From: Pogona vitticeps
Lineage: Eukaryota; Chordata; Lepidosauria; Squamata; Agamidae
Assembly (NCBI RefSeq): GCF_051106095.1
Contig: NC_135785.1
Location: 186,324,045-186,388,044 of the forward strand
Length of the DNA stretch: 64,000 nt
Direction: 5' to 3'
The notes beneath the pieces were generated by a model, which worked only from the letters and a program-made list of their open reading frames with translations, was not told the origin of the DNA and did no database searches. Positions 62,471 to 64,000 of the stretch are shown here, in pieces. Positions within the stretch are counted from its first letter, which is position 1; each line of letters starts with the position of its first letter. The translations under genes were made by a program, and so were the position numbers.

Positions 62471-62606
62471 CAGTGGTTCTTAACCTTTGTTACTCGGATG
62501 TTTTTGAACTGCAACTCCCAGAAACCCCAGCCAGCACAGTTGGTGGTGAAGGCTTCTGGGTGTTGCAGTCCAAAACTCCTGAGTAACCCAAGGTTAAGAA
62601 CAAGTG
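62471..62606. mobile_element. hAT-type foldback MITE, 136 bp
   Basis: It starts CAGTGGTTCTTAACC and ends GGTTAAGAACAAGTG, flanked by the exact 8-bp duplication TCCTACAC (62463-62470 and 62607-62614). It has the same length and plan as 2986-3121, with more diverged arms. Confidence 0.88.
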
Positions 62607-62743
62607 TCCTACACAATCAAAACATTTACTTAAGCAGTGTGAGCCTATGCTACAGGAGCTGAGTAGAATCCTGGCACTGACTACTTTTTAAAGGCCTAGC
62701 AAGAGCTGATTGCAACAATACTACAAGAATGAGAGATGCTCAC

Positions 62744-63009
62744 TTCTGTTGGTCTTTCATGGTTTCAATGATAGTTCGTAGCTCCTTAACTTGCGTTCTT
62801 AGCTCTTCCAAAGCTGCTTCACCTTGGCTGGAGCGGTCAGTCTTTGGTTTTCCTTCAGTACTGAATAAAGATGGGGAATTTGACCTATGACCTGTTGTTC
62901 CTGCTGGAACTGGATGAAGTACAGATGAGGATGACAGTGAAGATGGGAGATTACTTCCACTTGTTAGGCCTCCTGGCTTGGCAGGCAATGAAGCTTTGTT
63001 ATCCGATAC
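62744..63009 (-). CDS. SH3KBP1: SH3KBP1 (CIN85) third-last coding exon
   Basis: This 266-bp exon has acceptor TTTTTTTAAAG and donor GTGAGC. It is read in phase 0 from GTA (Val) and gives 88 codons plus AA of a Lys codon. The translation begins VSDNKASLPAKPGG, passes a Ser/Pro-rich linker with GHRSNSPSLFSTEGKPK, and ends LEELRTQVKELRTIIETMKD plus QQ, the start of the C-terminal coiled coil. The LPAKPG and GHRxNSPSLF stretches match vertebrate CIN85. Together the three exons encode the last 123 residues. Upstream exons (three SH3 domains, proline-rich region) lie beyond the window. Confidence 0.95.
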
Positions 63010-64000
63010 CTTTAAAAAAATGACAGTGAAACTATGCACAAACATTTGGGCAACAATGATTAAAAACCCTCAGGCTGTGTAATTAAGTCTTTTCTCTTCC
63101 CAAGACTTCCATTGAGACTCTCCATGCAGTTGGTCATGGACTAATCGGTTTCACCTGGTTAGTCATACACTTATTTCCAAAATGGTCTTAACACCAAGCT
63201 GATATGAACTTGCCATAGGTGGCCACCTGTGAGAGTACAATTCAGCAGATCTCCTCCTTCATTCTTTTTTTTTTTTAAAAAACACCTAAATTTATTTTAA
63301 TCTTAAAAGCACATTAGAAGTTGCATGAAATTCAAGTGGTCCAGAAGTTTATATGTGATATTGGCATGGAAACAGAATGATTTAAAGAAACATAAGAGAC
63401 AGGAGGAGACTATGTGTCCAAAAATGTATTTCTGACATTGCCAGTTCTCAGCGAATGAACCTGCAATGTTTGCTTTTCTATAAGAGCCATATGACAAACA
63501 ACTCTAACAGCCACTGAGAGAGCAAGAGATGATCATCTATTTTCCATTTGGTTGCAATCAGTTATCTAGCTGTTAAACAAAGCAAATAAATTAATATTTG
63601 ATTCAAATTCAAATTCTCCCTTCAAAATAAGGAGACCACACCTAAATATGGTGACATATGTATAGACTGATGGGTGATCAACTCATGCTCTTCGAAAATT
63701 AATTACGAAAATGATTGGACAAAACCACCAAAGATGGTCGATGAGCCTCTCTGGCCACACCTTCTCCTGCACAACCTTGAGGATCCATTATTAGTATGAG
63801 TGAGTACTAGTATGACTCAATTCATTAGGTATTAAAAGTAACAATAATTATATGCTATCAAGTTGATTTTGACTCATGGCAACCATTTCCATGGTTTCCT
63901 ATGTATAAGGTTCTCAGAAGTTGTTTACTTTTTGTTTCCTTTAGGGGCGCTCTGGGCTTCGGAATGAAGTGCCTGAAAAGTCAAGTTGGCCCCGTCCCTC
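63010..64000 (-). other. SH3KBP1: SH3KBP1 intron, partial
   Basis: Upstream intron sequence running off the right edge. It contains a SINE at 63838-64000. No exon was recognised. Confidence 0.75.
63838..64000 (-). mobile_element. Sauria-type SINE, partial
   Basis: TATGCTATCAAGTTGATTTT and ACTCATGGCAACCATTTCC are the reverse of the BovB-like 3' tail of Sauria SINEs. The copy continues past the window edge. Confidence 0.75.

Larger units (their letters stand above)
60711..62743 (-). other. SH3KBP1: SH3KBP1 second-last intron
   Basis: A 2.0 kb intron with donor GTGAGC at 62743. It contains a Tigger-like MITE (61695-62116), a short tandem duplication of 22 bp (62219-62262) and a hAT MITE (62471-62606). 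Nothing was recognised between 60.7 and 61.6 kb. Confidence 0.85.

Overview
This is vertebrate nuclear DNA, most likely from a squamate reptile. The repeat content supports that: tRNA-derived SINEs with BovB-like tails (Sauria-SINE type), BovB (RTE), Rex1-like and CR1/L2-like LINEs, hAT, Tigger and Tc1 DNA transposons, a probable Penelope-like foldback, and long (ATTT)n tails on LINE and SINE 3' ends. No bacterial genes, CRISPR array, rRNA or genuine tRNA gene was seen.

Two host genes are present, both on the minus strand. The first five coding exons of MAP3K15 (ASK3, an apoptosis-signal-regulating MAP kinase kinase kinase) lie at 36932-36542, 20723-20584, 19251-19228, 3401-3208 and 157-<1. 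They encode residues 1-302 in one continuous reading phase, with consensus splice sites at every junction. The gene leaves the window inside exon 5, so the kinase domain is not included. Exon 1 sits in a CpG-rich, GC-box-bearing promoter region (about 36.4-37.4 kb). Upstream of MAP3K15, the last three coding exons of SH3KBP1 (CIN85) lie at 63009-62744, 60710-60647 and 59119-59078. They encode the C-terminal coiled-coil tail, so SH3KBP1 is followed head-to-tail by MAP3K15. The same order and orientation is known at human Xp22.12.

Everything else is intron or intergenic DNA and is mostly transposon fossils. Intron 4 holds a solo LTR and a hAT foldback MITE. Intron 3 holds a 5'-truncated CR1/L2-type LINE with a strikingly intact 564-codon reverse transcriptase ORF, and a large inverted repeat just downstream of the 24-nt exon 3. 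Intron 1 is a dense mosaic, including a SINE nested in BovB and two LTRs. The roughly 21 kb intergenic region holds a Rex1-like LINE nested in an older CR1/L2 copy, a Tc1-like transposon carrying a 97-bp-arm foldback insertion with an 11-bp target duplication, and a small LTR element with a 5-bp target duplication. From about 50.8 to 58 kb the DNA is AT-rich and nearly free of recognisable repeats.

I found no convincing new gene system. The most interesting observations are structural: long intronic hairpins placed about 80-90 nt downstream of two MAP3K15 splice donors, and several nested insertions whose target duplications can be read directly.
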